DNA from: Streptomyces sp. NBC_00234 | GTDB taxonomy: Bacteria > Actinomycetota > Actinomycetes > Streptomycetales > Streptomycetaceae | Reading direction: 5' to 3' | DNA length: 64,000 bases | Assembly (NCBI RefSeq): GCF_036195325.1 | Contig: NZ_CP108101.1 | Location: 3,906,001-3,970,000 of the forward strand | Part shown: positions 1 to 8,746 of the stretch, piece by piece | How positions within the stretch are numbered: the first letter of the stretch is position 1 | How the letters are laid out: every line of letters starts with the position of its first letter | Program-made: the position numbers and the translations under genes | Notes under the pieces: generated by a model | Told to the model about the DNA's origin: nothing | What the model saw: only the letters and a program-made list of their open reading frames with translations | Databases searched by the model: none

Positions 1-1398
1 GGCGGCGAGGGCGCGGCGCAGGAAGTCGGGGTCGGTCAGGGGCTCCTGGCCGGTCGCCTGCACCGGCGCCGGGACGGTCGTGTGGCCGAAGATCATCTCG
101 GCTCCGGCCTTGCACCAGATCGCCAGGTTGTCCCCCTCGGCGGTGATGGCTCCGTCCGCGTTGGCGGCGAACTCCGCCAGCCCGTTCACCGGGAACAGGG
201 CCCTGGCACCGCAGCGTTCCCGGCTCTCGATCGTGATGTCGCGGGCCTGCCAGGTGATCCAGCCCTTGGCCACCGCGACCAGCCGTTCGGCCTCGGCCCG
301 GTCCTCGGGGGCGTGGGTGATCCAGCGCTCGGTGACGGCCCGGTGCAGGAAGGTCATGGCGTAGGCGGTGGCCGTGCAGGTGAGCAGCCTGGCGTGATGG
401 CTGCGGTGCGCGGCGAGCGGAACGCTCTCCCCGGCCACGGAGCCGGAGATGCGTCGCATGCCCGCGTAGCGGACGGCGATCGCCAGAGCCGCGCGGCTGC
501 CTCCGAGGGTGCTCGCGCTCATGCACAGCTTTCCGACCGTCACCCGGCGGATGGCGTGCAGGAACCGCTTGCGCGGGCTGCCCACGGCACTGGTGAAGGT
601 GCCGTCCGGCAGCAGCGCTCCGTGGTCCCCCTGGATCAGGGCGGTGCGGGGCAGACGTACCTGGTCGAAGCCGGTGACGCAGTGGTCCACCGGACTGCCG
701 ATGCGTTCCGGCAGCAGCGTCACGGTGATGCCCGGCAGAGTCCCGTGGCGGTCGCTCAGCGGGGTGAGGAACAGGAAGACGCCGTGGTCCCGGTCGTCGA
801 CCAGGAGCCGGGCCGCCACGACGGCGGCCTTCGGCCCGCCGACGGGACTGGTGTTGGGCATGTACTTCTGCGCGCCCTCGTGCGGGGTGTGCAGCACGAA
901 CTCGTCCCGCTCGCGGTCGTAGCGGGCGGCGGTCTCCAGCGCCGCCGCGTCGTTGCCGTGCGCGCGCTCGGTGCACAGAAAGGTTCCTGTGCCGGCCAGC
1001 GCGGCGAACCGGGTGAGGTCGCGCGCCGGTGAGACGCCGTCGTCGAGCAGGCTGCCGAGGAAGAGGTTGTAGTGAATGCCGGCCACGGTGGCCGTGGCCC
1101 CGTCCACCACCGAGGCCCACTCGTGCAGGGCGGCCAGCCCGCGGGGGTCCCGGGCCAGGGACTCCGGGCACAGCACCTCTTCGTTCAGAGCACGCAGCCG
1201 GTCGTACGACAGCTGCCACCGCTCCTCGGCGGGCAAATCGGCCCGGTGGCGGAACAGGTCGGTCGAGATCGCCTTGCGCCAGGAGCCGTGTACATCCGGC
1301 CCCGATACGCCGTCCTGGAAGAGGATCTCGGTCAACTCATTTGGGCGGGGCATGAGTTGCGTGCTGCCCTGCGTGTGCGCATCGGTGTTGATCATCAT
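1..1398 (-). CDS. Acyl-CoA oxidase, 3' end beyond the window
   Basis: The N-terminal 466 codons are present and the frame stays open at the left edge. The protein reads as a flavin acyl-CoA oxidase/dehydrogenase: it has the loop TGTFLCTERAHGND, where the family usually reads FALTE.GHGSN, followed by a DEFVLHTPHEGAQKYMPN stretch. Such enzymes oxidise acyl-CoA to trans-2-enoyl-CoA using FAD and O2. The start is the first of two adjacent ATGs; no strong Shine-Dalgarno is visible. A palindromic TetR-type operator candidate lies about 45 bp upstream. Streptomyces use such oxidases in fatty-acid degradation and, in the avenolide pathway, in signal synthesis (Aco). Which role applies here cannot be told from the sequence. 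Confidence 0.85.
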   Translation of the reverse strand, partial: MMINTDAHTQGSTQLMPRPNELTEILFQDGVSGPDVHGSWRKAISTDLFRHRADLPAEERWQLSYDRLRALNEEVLCPESLARDPRGLAALHEWASVVDGATATVAGIHYNLFLGSLLDDGVSPARDLTRFAALAGTGTFLCTERAHGNDAAALETAARYDRERDEFVLHTPHEGAQKYMPNTSPVGGPKAAVVAARLLVDDRDHGVFLFLTPLSDRHGTLPGITVTLLPERIGSPVDHCVTGFDQVRLPRTALIQGDHGALLPDGTFTSAVGSPRKRFLHAIRRVTVGKLCMSASTLGGSRAALAIAVRYAGMRRISGSVAGESVPLAAHRSHHARLLTCTATAYAMTFLHRAVTERWITHAPEDRAEAERLVAVAKGWITWQARDITIESRERCGARALFPVNGLAEFAANADGAITAEGDNLAIWCKAGAEMIFGHTTVPAPVQATGQEPLTDPDFLRRALAA

Positions 1399-1439
1399 GC
1401 CCGACCCAACGAGCGGCCCGGTGTGCAGAAACGATCCAG

Positions 1440-1460
1440 AGGTAACCGTTCAGTTAACAA
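1440..1460. promoter_or_regulatory. Candidate TetR-type operator upstream of the acyl-CoA oxidase
   Basis: The segment GGTAACCGTTCAGTTAAC is an imperfect palindrome (arms near GTTAAC-TG / CG-GTTACC) in a 138-bp gap. It lies about 45 bp upstream of the leftward oxidase gene. Size and style fit a TetR-family site. No regulator gene is visible on this side, so a partner would lie elsewhere. Confidence 0.3.
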
Positions 1461-1536
1461 CCCGGGCTCGCGGCCTCGTCAACGTGACTGCCGCTGCGGG
1501 CAGATGGAGTCCCGTCGCGCCCGGAAGCCCAGGCCC

Positions 1537-1956
1537 CTACCTGTCCGTCGGGACCGGGGTGGCCTTCAGTGTCTCGCGCATGACGGCCACGCCCTGCTCG
1601 GCCATCTCGTCGATGGGGCCTGCGAGTTCGTCGGGCGTCACGTCGATCGTCCAGACGAACCGGCTGCTCCCCCCGGCGTCCGGGAAGACCTGCATCGAGG
1701 CGTGATGGTGCTTCGGCTCCATCGAGCCGCCGACCACCGCGTAGGCCACCCTGCGGGCAGCCTCGTCGATGTCGACGATCAGCTCGTGCACGACGACCCC
1801 GTTCGCGAAGGTCACGATCCTGGTGTCCGTCTCCATACGGGTGTCCGTGACGAATCCCGGCACCAGGCGACGGTGCACGGCTCCGACCTCGCGCAGGGCC
1901 TCCCATACGTTCTCCGGGGAGTTGTCGATCAGGAATTCCTTGTGGAGGTGTGCCAT
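1537..1956 (-). CDS. SRPBCC-fold (START/polyketide cyclase-like) protein
   Basis: 139 aa. The pattern of an N-terminal strand (FLIDNSPENVWEALREVG), several beta strands and a long C-terminal helix (GPIDEMAEQGVAVMRETL) is that of small SRPBCC ligand-binding proteins. The ATG at 1956 was chosen over a longer frame because AGGAGA lies eight bases upstream and homologous proteins begin at this point. It is 26 bp downstream of the VOC gene and probably shares its transcript. The ligand is unknown. The two-gene set beside an AraC regulator resembles small detoxification or stress modules, but that is inference. Confidence 0.8.
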   Translation of the reverse strand: MAHLHKEFLIDNSPENVWEALREVGAVHRRLVPGFVTDTRMETDTRIVTFANGVVVHELIVDIDEAARRVAYAVVGGSMEPKHHHASMQVFPDAGGSSRFVWTIDVTPDELAGPIDEMAEQGVAVMRETLKATPVPTDR

Positions 1957-1982
1957 GTGATCTTCTCCTGTCGAGCGTTCGG

Positions 1983-2345
1983 TCAGGCGCCGGTGGTGAG
2001 GCAGAACGGGTGCCCCTCGGGATCGGTGAGGACGAGCCACTGGTCCTTGCCGGGCTGGAACTCGGGCCTCGACGCTCCGAGGGCGAGGATCCGGCCTGCG
2101 GCCTCCTCCACGTCGCCCACCGTGAAGTCGAGGTGGGCGTGCTTGCCGTCGTCGGGCCAGCCGGGGGCCCGGTAGCCGTCGACGCGTACGAAAGCCAGGC
2201 CGGGGTGCTCCCCGCCGGCAAGAGCGGCGTAGTCCTCACCGCTGTCGGTGATCTCCCAGTCCGTGACGCTGCTGTAGAACTCGGCGAGCCGGACCGGGTC
2301 ACAGCAATCGATGACGATGGTGCTGATCTTCGCGAGAGCGGGCAT
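1983..2345 (-). CDS. VOC-fold glyoxalase/bleomycin-resistance-like protein
   Basis: 120 aa. Typical single-domain VOC protein: CDPVRLAEFYSSVTDWEI near the N terminus, the central HAHLDFTVGDVEEAAGRILALG and the terminal TDPEGHPFCLTT. This arrangement is seen in glyoxalase I-like and bleomycin-resistance-like proteins of Streptomyces, most of unknown substrate. An AAGGAG box precedes the ATG. It is first in a leftward two-gene operon with the SRPBCC gene and is divergent from the AraC-type regulator 127 bp away. Confidence 0.85.
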   Translation of the reverse strand: MPALAKISTIVIDCCDPVRLAEFYSSVTDWEITDSGEDYAALAGGEHPGLAFVRVDGYRAPGWPDDGKHAHLDFTVGDVEEAAGRILALGASRPEFQPGKDQWLVLTDPEGHPFCLTTGA

Positions 2346-2472
2346 GACGGAGACTCCTTGATGGCGGTACGAGGTGAAGTGCGACGCCGCTCAGCTTGCT
2401 CGCCGCGCCCCCTCCCGGTCTTGAAGATTCTTGCGCGGGGCGACTGTCAGACCCCCTGCGTAGCGTTCGAGG

Positions 2473-3288
2473 GTGCTCACCTTCGCCGTCCTCGCCACCC
2501 GGCCCGACTTCCGTATCACCGCGGTGAACTGCCGTGACGACCACGCCCGCTGGTCGGAGACGGAGGTGCGCGAGGACTACCGGGTGGTGCTCGTGCGCCG
2601 CGGCCGGTTCCGCAGGTGGGCGGCCGGCACCCCGGCCGAGGTCGACCCGACCCTGGCCTATCTCGGCGTCCCGGGCGAGGAGGAGCGGTTCGCGCACCCC
2701 GCCGCCGGGGGCGACACCTGCACATCGATCAGCCTGACGCCCGCGCTGTGGAGGGTCGTGGCAGGTGAGGACGCCCGCCCGGCTCGGCAGAGCGTCTACG
2801 TGGACGCCCGCCTCGACCTGGCCCACCGCCGCGTCCTCGCGTCCGCCCGCACCGGCGACGTGGACCATGCGGTGACCGAGGAACTGCTCGGACTGCTCTC
2901 CGCCGCCGTCGGCCAGGCCGTCGACGGAGCCGTACCGACCGGTGTCCGTCCCGGCCGGGACGAGGCGACGCTCGTCGCCGCGGCCCGGCAGGCGATCGGC
3001 GAGGCCCACCCCGCCTCCGAGGGGCTCCTGCCGCTCGCAGAGCTCCTCGGCGTCTCGCCCTACCGCCTGAGCCGCTCCTTCACCCGCGAGCTGGGTGTTT
3101 CGCTGACCCGCTACCGCAACCGGGTCCGTGTCGGCCGGGCCCTCGACCGTCTGGACGCGGGCGAGGACAGCCTCGCCACCCTCGCCGCCGACCTCGGCTT
3201 CTCCGACCAGGCCCACCTCTGCCGGACCCTGCGCCACTACCTCGGGCACACACCAACAGCACTGCGGCGACTCCTCACTCCGCCGTGA
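2473..3288 (+). CDS. AraC-family transcriptional regulator
   Basis: 271 aa from a GTG start. The N-terminal half resembles a cupin-like sensor region (VVLVRRGRFRRW, PGEEERFAHP). The C-terminal part, about residues 180-268, contains two helix-turn-helix units: LLGVSPYRLSRSFTRELG, and LAADLGFSDQAHLCRTLRHY followed by LGHTPTALRR, the classic AraC DNA-binding signature. It is divergent from the VOC/SRPBCC operon, which makes that operon the likely target. The inducer is unknown. Confidence 0.88.
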   Translation: MLTFAVLATRPDFRITAVNCRDDHARWSETEVREDYRVVLVRRGRFRRWAAGTPAEVDPTLAYLGVPGEEERFAHPAAGGDTCTSISLTPALWRVVAGEDARPARQSVYVDARLDLAHRRVLASARTGDVDHAVTEELLGLLSAAVGQAVDGAVPTGVRPGRDEATLVAAARQAIGEAHPASEGLLPLAELLGVSPYRLSRSFTRELGVSLTRYRNRVRVGRALDRLDAGEDSLATLAADLGFSDQAHLCRTLRHYLGHTPTALRRLLTPP

Positions 3289-3433
3289 GCCTCCTTCCTG
3301 TCCGCGCGCTTCGCTGACCGGCTGTCCCCGGCCGGGCATTCGCTGCGCATTTCGACGAATGCGCCATGCCGTTCGAGTGACAACCGTTCGCGCCGCCCGT
3401 ATCCGGCGCCCAGCGGGGTCCATACCTGACCCC

Positions 3434-5110
3434 ATGGACAGGAATCCACCGAGACGAACGGTGCGTGCTGCAGTGCGAGCAGAGAAATTCGGATCCTTTC
3501 GGCGCCGCGTGGTCGCCGGATGCTGTGCCCTGCTGCTCCTGGCCCTGGCATCGGGCGAGGCGGCACAGGCGGCCTCGCCCGACGACCACGGTTCCGACCG
3601 GCTCGACCCGCGGATCACGGAGATCATGCGGAAGCCCGACTACCCCAACGCCCAGTGGGGCCTGCTCCAGCAGGATCCGGACAGCGGGCGGGTGGTCCAC
3701 AGCCGGTTCGCCGAGCAGTTCTTCGTCCCCGGGTCGGTGGCCAAACTGTTCGGCACCTCCGGGGCGTGGGACACCCTCGGCGGCGACCACCGCTTCAGGA
3801 CGCCGGTCTACGCGGTCGGCGAGCGCCGCGGAAGCACGCTGGACGGCGATCTCGGCCTCGTCGCCCAGGGCGACCTGACCATGGGCGGCAGGACCCGCCC
3901 CGACGGCACGGTCGACTACACCGACCTCGACCACACGTACGCCAATGACTTCCCCGGCGCCACGCTCACTCCGGAGAACCCGCTCGCCGGGATCAACCAG
4001 ATCGCGCGGCAGGTAAGGAAATCCGGCATCACCCGCGTCGACGGGAACGTGATCGTCGACAACCGGCTCTTCGAGCCCGAGCCGGTCTTCGTCCCCGTCC
4101 CGACCCCGCTGATCATCAACGACAATCTCATCGACCTGCTGACCACCCCCGGCGCCCGCCCCGGCGCGCCCGCGCGACTGGACTGGCGGCCGAAGGTCGC
4201 CCCGTACCGCGTCACGTCGACCGTGCGGACCGTGGCGGCGGGCGGGCCGACCGACATCGAGGTGACGACCTCCGACAACGGCACCCGGATCCGGCTGTCC
4301 GGCACCATCGCGGCCGACTCCGAACCGGCTCTCAAGGTGTCACCCATCGCCGATCCGGCGGCCTTCGGACGCACCGCGCTGATCGAGGCGCTGGGACGGG
4401 CCGGGGTGAGGGTGACCGCGCATCCGACGGGTCCCAACCCGGTCGGCAAGCTCCCCGGTTCGTACGAGGGCCGGCCGCGCGTGGCGCAGTACACCTCCCC
4501 GCCGTACGCCCAGTACGGCAAGCTCATCTTCAAGGTCAGCCACAACCTGGGCGGCAACCTCGCCATCTGTCTGATGGCGGTCGCGGCCGGCAGCCGGGAC
4601 TGCATGGACGGCTTCCCGGTGCTGGCCGACTTCCTGGACCGCGCGGGCGTCGACCGCAAGCAGGTCCAGCTCCTGGACGGCCGGGGCGGCAACCCCGTCG
4701 ACCGGACCACGCCCAAGGCCGTGGTGCAGATGCTGACGTACTGGCATCGCACCCCCGAGGCGGAGGTCTTCCGGAACGCGCTGCCCATCCTCGGCGTCGA
4801 CGGCCTGCTGGCCGAGAACTGCACCGACTGCCCCGCGCGCGGAAAGGTGTTCGCCAAGACCGGCGCCGCCGTCGGGCTGGACGCGCTCAACAACCGTCTG
4901 GCCGTCGGCGCCATCACGATCGCCGGTTACCTGGACAAGGGCAACGGCCGCTTCGACGTCTTCTTCGCCGGCGTCAACGGCGCCTCCACTCCGACGACCG
5001 ACGTCAACGGCGTACTGAGCATCGCCGACGACCTCGCCCTGATCTCCGCGTACTTGCAGGAGTCGGCGGCCCGGCGAGAAGACTGCGAGCACTGCATCGC
5101 GCGCGATTGA
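3434..5110 (+). CDS. dacB: D-alanyl-D-alanine carboxypeptidase/endopeptidase, PBP4 type
   Basis: 558 aa, exported. A basic N terminus and the hydrophobic stretch CCALLLLALASG ending near AQA (residue 47) form a signal peptide. The penicillin-binding triad is visible: SVAK (catalytic Ser101, Lys104), SHN in the KVSHNLGGNLA segment, and KTG in FAKTGAAVG. The large insert between SxxK and SxN is the mark of class C low-molecular-weight PBPs (DacB/PBP4), which trim or cut peptidoglycan stem peptides outside the cell. The ATG at 3434 sits just before the signal peptide; longer open sequence upstream overlaps the AraC gene and has no family features. A strong terminator follows. Confidence 0.92.
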   Translation: MDRNPPRRTVRAAVRAEKFGSFRRRVVAGCCALLLLALASGEAAQAASPDDHGSDRLDPRITEIMRKPDYPNAQWGLLQQDPDSGRVVHSRFAEQFFVPGSVAKLFGTSGAWDTLGGDHRFRTPVYAVGERRGSTLDGDLGLVAQGDLTMGGRTRPDGTVDYTDLDHTYANDFPGATLTPENPLAGINQIARQVRKSGITRVDGNVIVDNRLFEPEPVFVPVPTPLIINDNLIDLLTTPGARPGAPARLDWRPKVAPYRVTSTVRTVAAGGPTDIEVTTSDNGTRIRLSGTIAADSEPALKVSPIADPAAFGRTALIEALGRAGVRVTAHPTGPNPVGKLPGSYEGRPRVAQYTSPPYAQYGKLIFKVSHNLGGNLAICLMAVAAGSRDCMDGFPVLADFLDRAGVDRKQVQLLDGRGGNPVDRTTPKAVVQMLTYWHRTPEAEVFRNALPILGVDGLLAENCTDCPARGKVFAKTGAAVGLDALNNRLAVGAITIAGYLDKGNGRFDVFFAGVNGASTPTTDVNGVLSIADDLALISAYLQESAARREDCEHCIARD

Positions 5111-5134
5111 TCCGGTTCCCGTCGCCCGCTCCAC

Positions 5135-5169
5135 GAAGAAGCCCCTGGCCGTCGGCCAGGGGCTTCTTC
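5135..5169. terminator. Bidirectional intrinsic terminator
   Basis: A perfect 16-bp stem (GAAGAAGCCCCTGGCC and its complement) with a 3-base loop, lying between the convergent carboxypeptidase and membrane-protein genes. The A/T-rich stem base gives a short T-containing run on either strand. Confidence 0.85.
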
Positions 5170-5197
5170 GTTGCCGGGCGCCGTCGGCACGCGGGGA

Positions 5198-6034
5198 TCA
5201 GGGGCGCTCGAAGTACTGGAGCACCCCTCCGACGGAGAAACAGAATGCTCCCGCGAGGGTGCCCCAGTTGGCGATGTCGACGTTCACGAGGCTGCCCGTC
5301 GCGGGACGCGTGAACGCGGCCAGTGCCGCACCCAGGAAGAGCACGGATCCGAGTTGGTTGACCGCGACGATCCACCAGCCGAGATCGTGGGGACGGATGC
5401 CCGGCCGGCCATGGCAGACCTCGGCCAGGGCGAGGTGTCCCGAGACGAGGAACAGGGTGCACCCGACCATGTCGGGGGCCCAGACCAGCCTGTTCTCCTG
5501 CTGCACCGAAAGCCCTTGCAACAGGGAACTCAGCAGGTTGATGCCGAACACCAGCGTTCCCACGAACAGCAGGAAGGTACTCAGCCAGTCGATCCGGCCG
5601 GGCTCGTAGCTCCACCATCTCCAGCGCCGTGCGGCAAGGGCCCCGGTGCCGTTGTCCTGGCGAGGAGCGTTGACCGCCTGGAGCAGCGACGCGAAGCCGC
5701 CCGTGTTGAAGAACAGACCGCCCGCGAAGTAGATCCAGGCACTCGTCGCGTCGCCCGAGCCGAACTGGGCCACCGCGGCCCCGGAGGCGAACAGGCCCCC
5801 ACCGACCACGAACGCGCTCGCGGCAATGGCGTTCAGCCTGCGGAGACGCCCGACCGATGCGCTGTCCGCACGTCGGGAGCGGGGCTCCGCCCCGTCTGCG
5901 GCCCGCACGGTGAGCAGGCCACGCTTGCGTGCCAGTCGCGACTCCCAGACCGCGGTGCCTCCGTCGCTGAGGCGCCAGGTCAGCCGGGTCGTGAACGGTC
6001 CCGCACCCTCGGCGGTCCTCTCGATTCGACTCAC
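5198..6034 (-). CDS. Multi-pass membrane protein, possibly YrhK-like
   Basis: 278 aa from GTG. A soluble N-terminal part of about 65 residues is followed by paired hydrophobic helices: ASAFVVGGGLFASGAAVAQF, YFAGGLFFNTGGFASLLQAV, FLLFVGTLVFGINLLSSLL, VGCTLFLVSGHLAL, WWIVAVNQLGSVLFLGAALAAF and WGTLAGAFCFSVGGVLQYF. The repeated helix pair containing GS-x-LF and NWGT-x-x-GA resembles YrhK-type domains, but this is recognition from memory. Function is unknown. It faces the carboxypeptidase across a shared terminator. Confidence 0.65.
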   Translation of the reverse strand: MSRIERTAEGAGPFTTRLTWRLSDGGTAVWESRLARKRGLLTVRAADGAEPRSRRADSASVGRLRRLNAIAASAFVVGGGLFASGAAVAQFGSGDATSAWIYFAGGLFFNTGGFASLLQAVNAPRQDNGTGALAARRWRWWSYEPGRIDWLSTFLLFVGTLVFGINLLSSLLQGLSVQQENRLVWAPDMVGCTLFLVSGHLALAEVCHGRPGIRPHDLGWWIVAVNQLGSVLFLGAALAAFTRPATGSLVNVDIANWGTLAGAFCFSVGGVLQYFERP

Positions 6035-6230
6035 CCGTCGACCCTAGCCCCTTGGTCCGCTTTTATCCCGAAGTGCGCAGGGCAACTGCGGTGGCGGTAG
6101 GGGCCCGAGGCCCTCGCGCGCCGCGGAGCGGCAGCGTCCGGCCCGAGGACGAGGTTCGCGGTTCCGCGGCCCGTACGGCCTGACTAGGCTCGCCGGTGTT
6201 CCGCCCACTCCGCAGCAGAACGGACCAGTC

Positions 6231-6659
6231 ATGACCACAACCGACGACCACGCGCTCCTCCGACGGGCCATCGCGCTCGCAGCCACGGCACGGGAGGGCG
6301 GCAACCCGCCGTTCGGGTCGCTGTTGTCGGCACCGGACGGAACCGTTCTGGCAGAGGAGCACAACACGACGCTCACCGACAGGGACATCACCGCGCACCC
6401 GGAACTGAAGCTGGCGAAGTGGGCCGCGAGGGAGCTGGACAGGGCCACGGCAGCGGAAACCACGATGTACACCAGTTGCCAGCCGTGCGGGATGTGCGAG
6501 GCGGCCATCCAGCAGGCGGGGCTGCGGCGGGTGGTGTTCGCCCTGTCCAACGAACAGCTCCTGGACATCAGGCCGGGCAGCGGCCGGCCGCCCGTGCCGC
6601 AGGAGGGGCCCGCGCTGCTCGACGAGGTGCGGGCCGTGGTCGAGGGGTACTACCGCTGA
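6231..6659 (+). CDS. Nucleoside (cytidine/guanine-type) deaminase
   Basis: 142 aa. A zinc-dependent deaminase of the CDA/tRNA-adenosine/guanine deaminase fold. The zinc ligands are His56 in HPE (residues 56-58) and Cys86/Cys89 in PCGMC, with Glu58 as the proton shuttle. Most relatives read HAE at the first motif; HPE is less common. The N terminus GGNPPFGSLL and NTTLTDRDIT fit nucleoside or guanine deaminases that act on free bases or nucleosides. It appears to be a single-gene unit, ending one base before a terminator hairpin. Confidence 0.82.
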   Translation: MTTTDDHALLRRAIALAATAREGGNPPFGSLLSAPDGTVLAEEHNTTLTDRDITAHPELKLAKWAARELDRATAAETTMYTSCQPCGMCEAAIQQAGLRRVVFALSNEQLLDIRPGSGRPPVPQEGPALLDEVRAVVEGYYR

Positions 6660-6686
6660 CCCTCCGGCATCGCGGTTGCCGGAGGG
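6660..6686. terminator. Terminator between convergent genes
   Basis: Perfect 10-bp stem CCCTCCGGCA / TGCCGGAGGG with a 7-base loop, between the deaminase stop and the end of the leftward DUF4287 gene. Confidence 0.75.
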
Positions 6687-6695
6687 CCGAATCGG

Positions 6696-6908
6696 CTACC
6701 GGCCGCGGTCCTCGGCGAGGGTGTGGGCGACCAGGGCGTTGGCGTGGCCGTGGCCCAGGCCGTGTTCGGACTTGAGCCAGGCGACCAGCTCCATGTGCTT
6801 GGTCAGCGGCGACGCACGTACGAGGCTCTCCCACTCGGAGATCGGGCGGCCGTACTTCTTCTCGATCGAGGGGAAGTAGTGCGCGGGGCCCTTCACGGCG
6901 TCGGTCAT
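6696..6908 (-). CDS. DUF4287-domain small protein
   Basis: 70 aa. Starts MTDAVKGPAHYFPSIEKKYG and continues with a helical core ending in LGHGHANALVAHTL, the recognisable DUF4287 pattern in small actinobacterial proteins. The ATG at 6908 was selected because the family begins there, although the frame stays open far upstream, opposite the aldo/keto reductase. The molecular role is not known. Confidence 0.8.
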   Translation of the reverse strand: MTDAVKGPAHYFPSIEKKYGRPISEWESLVRASPLTKHMELVAWLKSEHGLGHGHANALVAHTLAEDRGR

Positions 6909-7012
6909 GGTGTGTCCCGTCTGTGGAAGCGGTTGTCGCATGTATGACCGGCGACGGACGTGGAAATCATCGGTTCGACACGGACGACCTGGCCCGGATC
7001 CCTCCCGGGACC

Positions 7013-7912
7013 TCAAGGGCGCGGCGCCGCCGGCGCGTCCAGATCGGCCAGGTCCTCCGCGTCGAGGCGGACGCCGGCCGCCGCGATGTTGTCCTCCACG
7101 TGGGCCACCGAGGAGGTCCCGGGGATCGGGAGGACGACTGGTGAACGGGCCATCGTCCAGGCGAGCTTGACCTGTTCGGGAGAGGCGCCGTGGCGAGCCG
7201 CGATCCGGGCGAGCGGCTCGGCCGGCTCGGGGCGGCCCAGGCTTTCCAGGGAGAAGAACGGCACGAAGGCGATGCCCTGCCGGGTGCAGGCGTCGAGGAC
7301 GTCGGGGTCCTGGCGGTGGAACAGGCCGTACAGGTTCTGTACGGCCGTCACCGGGGCGATCCGCTGCGCCCGGGTGAGCTGTTCCGTGGTGGTGTTGCTG
7401 AGGCCGAGGTGCCGGATCAGACCTTCCTCGCGCAGGGCGGCGAGCGCGCCGAACCGTTCGGCGAGTGTCCCGTCCCCGCCGTGCTCGGCCGCCTCTTCCG
7501 GCTGGAGGCGCAGATAGACCAGGTCGAGGCGGTCCCGGCCGAGTTCGCGCAGCGTGCGGTGGACGCCGGCGACCAGTTCCCGGGGGCCCGCCGGGGCGCC
7601 CCAGCTGCCGTCGGCGTGCCGGACCGGGCCGACCTTGGCCGCGAGGACCAGGTCGTCGGGGTAGGGGCGCAGAGCACGGTGGATCAGGCCGTTCGCCGAG
7701 ATCCCGCCGTGGAAGTAGAACCAGGCGGTGTCGATGTGGTTCACGCCGAGTTCGACGGCCCGCCTCAGTACGGCGGCAGAGGTCTCCGGATCGTTCGCGG
7801 GGCCGGCGATGTCCCGGGCCGGCAGCCGCATGGCGCCGAAACCCATGCGCGCGACGGGAAGGTCTCCGCCGAGCAGGAAGGGGGGATACGGGGTTGCACG
7901 GGTCGTGGTCAT
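7013..7912 (-). CDS. Aldo/keto reductase
   Basis: 299 aa. TIM-barrel AKR: GFGAMRLP near the N terminus, NHIDTAWFYFHG carrying the catalytic Asp and Tyr, the lysine strand LVLAAKVG, GLSNTT for the nicotinamide end, and the C-terminal VVLPIPGTSSVAHVEDN, which contacts NADPH. The usual active-site His position reads YLRLQ, as in an AKR subgroup common in Streptomyces. It should reduce aldehydes or ketones with NADPH. It is divergent from the LuxR-type regulator 57 bp away, which probably controls it. Confidence 0.88.
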   Translation of the reverse strand: MTTTRATPYPPFLLGGDLPVARMGFGAMRLPARDIAGPANDPETSAAVLRRAVELGVNHIDTAWFYFHGGISANGLIHRALRPYPDDLVLAAKVGPVRHADGSWGAPAGPRELVAGVHRTLRELGRDRLDLVYLRLQPEEAAEHGGDGTLAERFGALAALREEGLIRHLGLSNTTTEQLTRAQRIAPVTAVQNLYGLFHRQDPDVLDACTRQGIAFVPFFSLESLGRPEPAEPLARIAARHGASPEQVKLAWTMARSPVVLPIPGTSSVAHVEDNIAAAGVRLDAEDLADLDAPAAPRP

Positions 7913-7969
7913 GCCTCCAGATCTTCGGGACCGCTCGTGCCGGAGGCGAACGACTGGCAGCTTGGTGCC

Positions 7970-8653
7970 ATGGCGACGACGGAGATCGTGACCCTGCGGG
8001 GCGAGGCCGAGCTGGTTCGACGTGCGGGCGCGCTCTTCGGCGGCGTACGGAGGGAGTTCCTGTGCGCTGCCGGGGACCTCGACACGTGGTCCGGGGCGGC
8101 ATCGGCCGCCCGTCGCTCCCCGGCGCCGGGCCTCGTGGTGCGCAAGCTGTACGGGCCCGGCGTGTTCCGGACATCCGCCGGGCGGGAGGTGCTCCACCGA
8201 CTCACCACGGCAGGCGCGGAGATCCGGATCTCACCCGCGCCCCCGGCCCACGAGACGATCGTCGTCGACGGGCGCCTCGCGGTGCTGGCGGCCCCGAGGC
8301 CGACTGCGGGGGAGGCCCGTACCTACAACGTCGTGCAGGAGCCGACCGTGGTGGCCGGAGTCCGCGCCCTGTTCGAGACGGCCTGGGAGACCTCGACGGA
8401 CCTCGCGACGTACCGCCGGAACCCGTTCCCCCTCCTCGACGAGGGCCAACGCGCCGTGCTGCGGTCCCTGGCGGCCGGCCACACGGACGAGGCGGCGTCC
8501 CGCCTCCTCGGAGTGTCCCTGCGCACCTACCGGCGGCGGGTGGCTTCCCTGATGACCGCTCTGGACGCCCGTTCCCGGTTCCAGGCCGGCCTGCGGGCCC
8601 GCGAGATCCTCGGCGGGCGGCACGGCACGCCTCCCGGAGGTCTCCAGGAGTAG
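7970..8653 (+). CDS. LuxR-type helix-turn-helix regulator
   Basis: 227 aa from ATG. The N-terminal region (LFGGVRREFLCAAGDLDTWS ... LYGPGVFRT, then AHETIVVDGRLAVLAAP) resembles the phospholipase D-like sensor fold of single-component Streptomyces regulators. The C-terminal part, about residues 155-215, is a GerE/LuxR-like HTH (DEGQRAVLRSLAAGHTDEAA, then SLRTYRRRVASLM). It is divergent from the aldo/keto reductase. The signal is unknown. A terminator hairpin follows. Confidence 0.8.
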   Translation: MATTEIVTLRGEAELVRRAGALFGGVRREFLCAAGDLDTWSGAASAARRSPAPGLVVRKLYGPGVFRTSAGREVLHRLTTAGAEIRISPAPPAHETIVVDGRLAVLAAPRPTAGEARTYNVVQEPTVVAGVRALFETAWETSTDLATYRRNPFPLLDEGQRAVLRSLAAGHTDEAASRLLGVSLRTYRRRVASLMTALDARSRFQAGLRAREILGGRHGTPPGGLQE

Positions 8654-8662
8654 CGCGAGCCG

Positions 8663-8694
8663 ACGGGCCCGACACCGTTCGGTGTCGGGCCCGT
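8663..8694. terminator. Terminator
   Basis: Perfect 14-bp stem ACGGGCCCGACACC / GGTGTCGGGCCCGT with a GTTC loop, directly after the LuxR-type gene and facing the end of the leftward LASTG protein gene. Confidence 0.85.
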
Positions 8695-8746
8695 TGGACG
8701 CTCAGTGCGGGGGACGGGGTTCCTGGCCGTCACCCCGGCTCATGCG

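Noticed and set aside
82..1032. Long open frame on the plus strand
   Set aside because: It is opposite the acyl-CoA oxidase, whose motifs are clear on the minus strand; the plus frame is Gly/Arg/Ala-rich with no family features.
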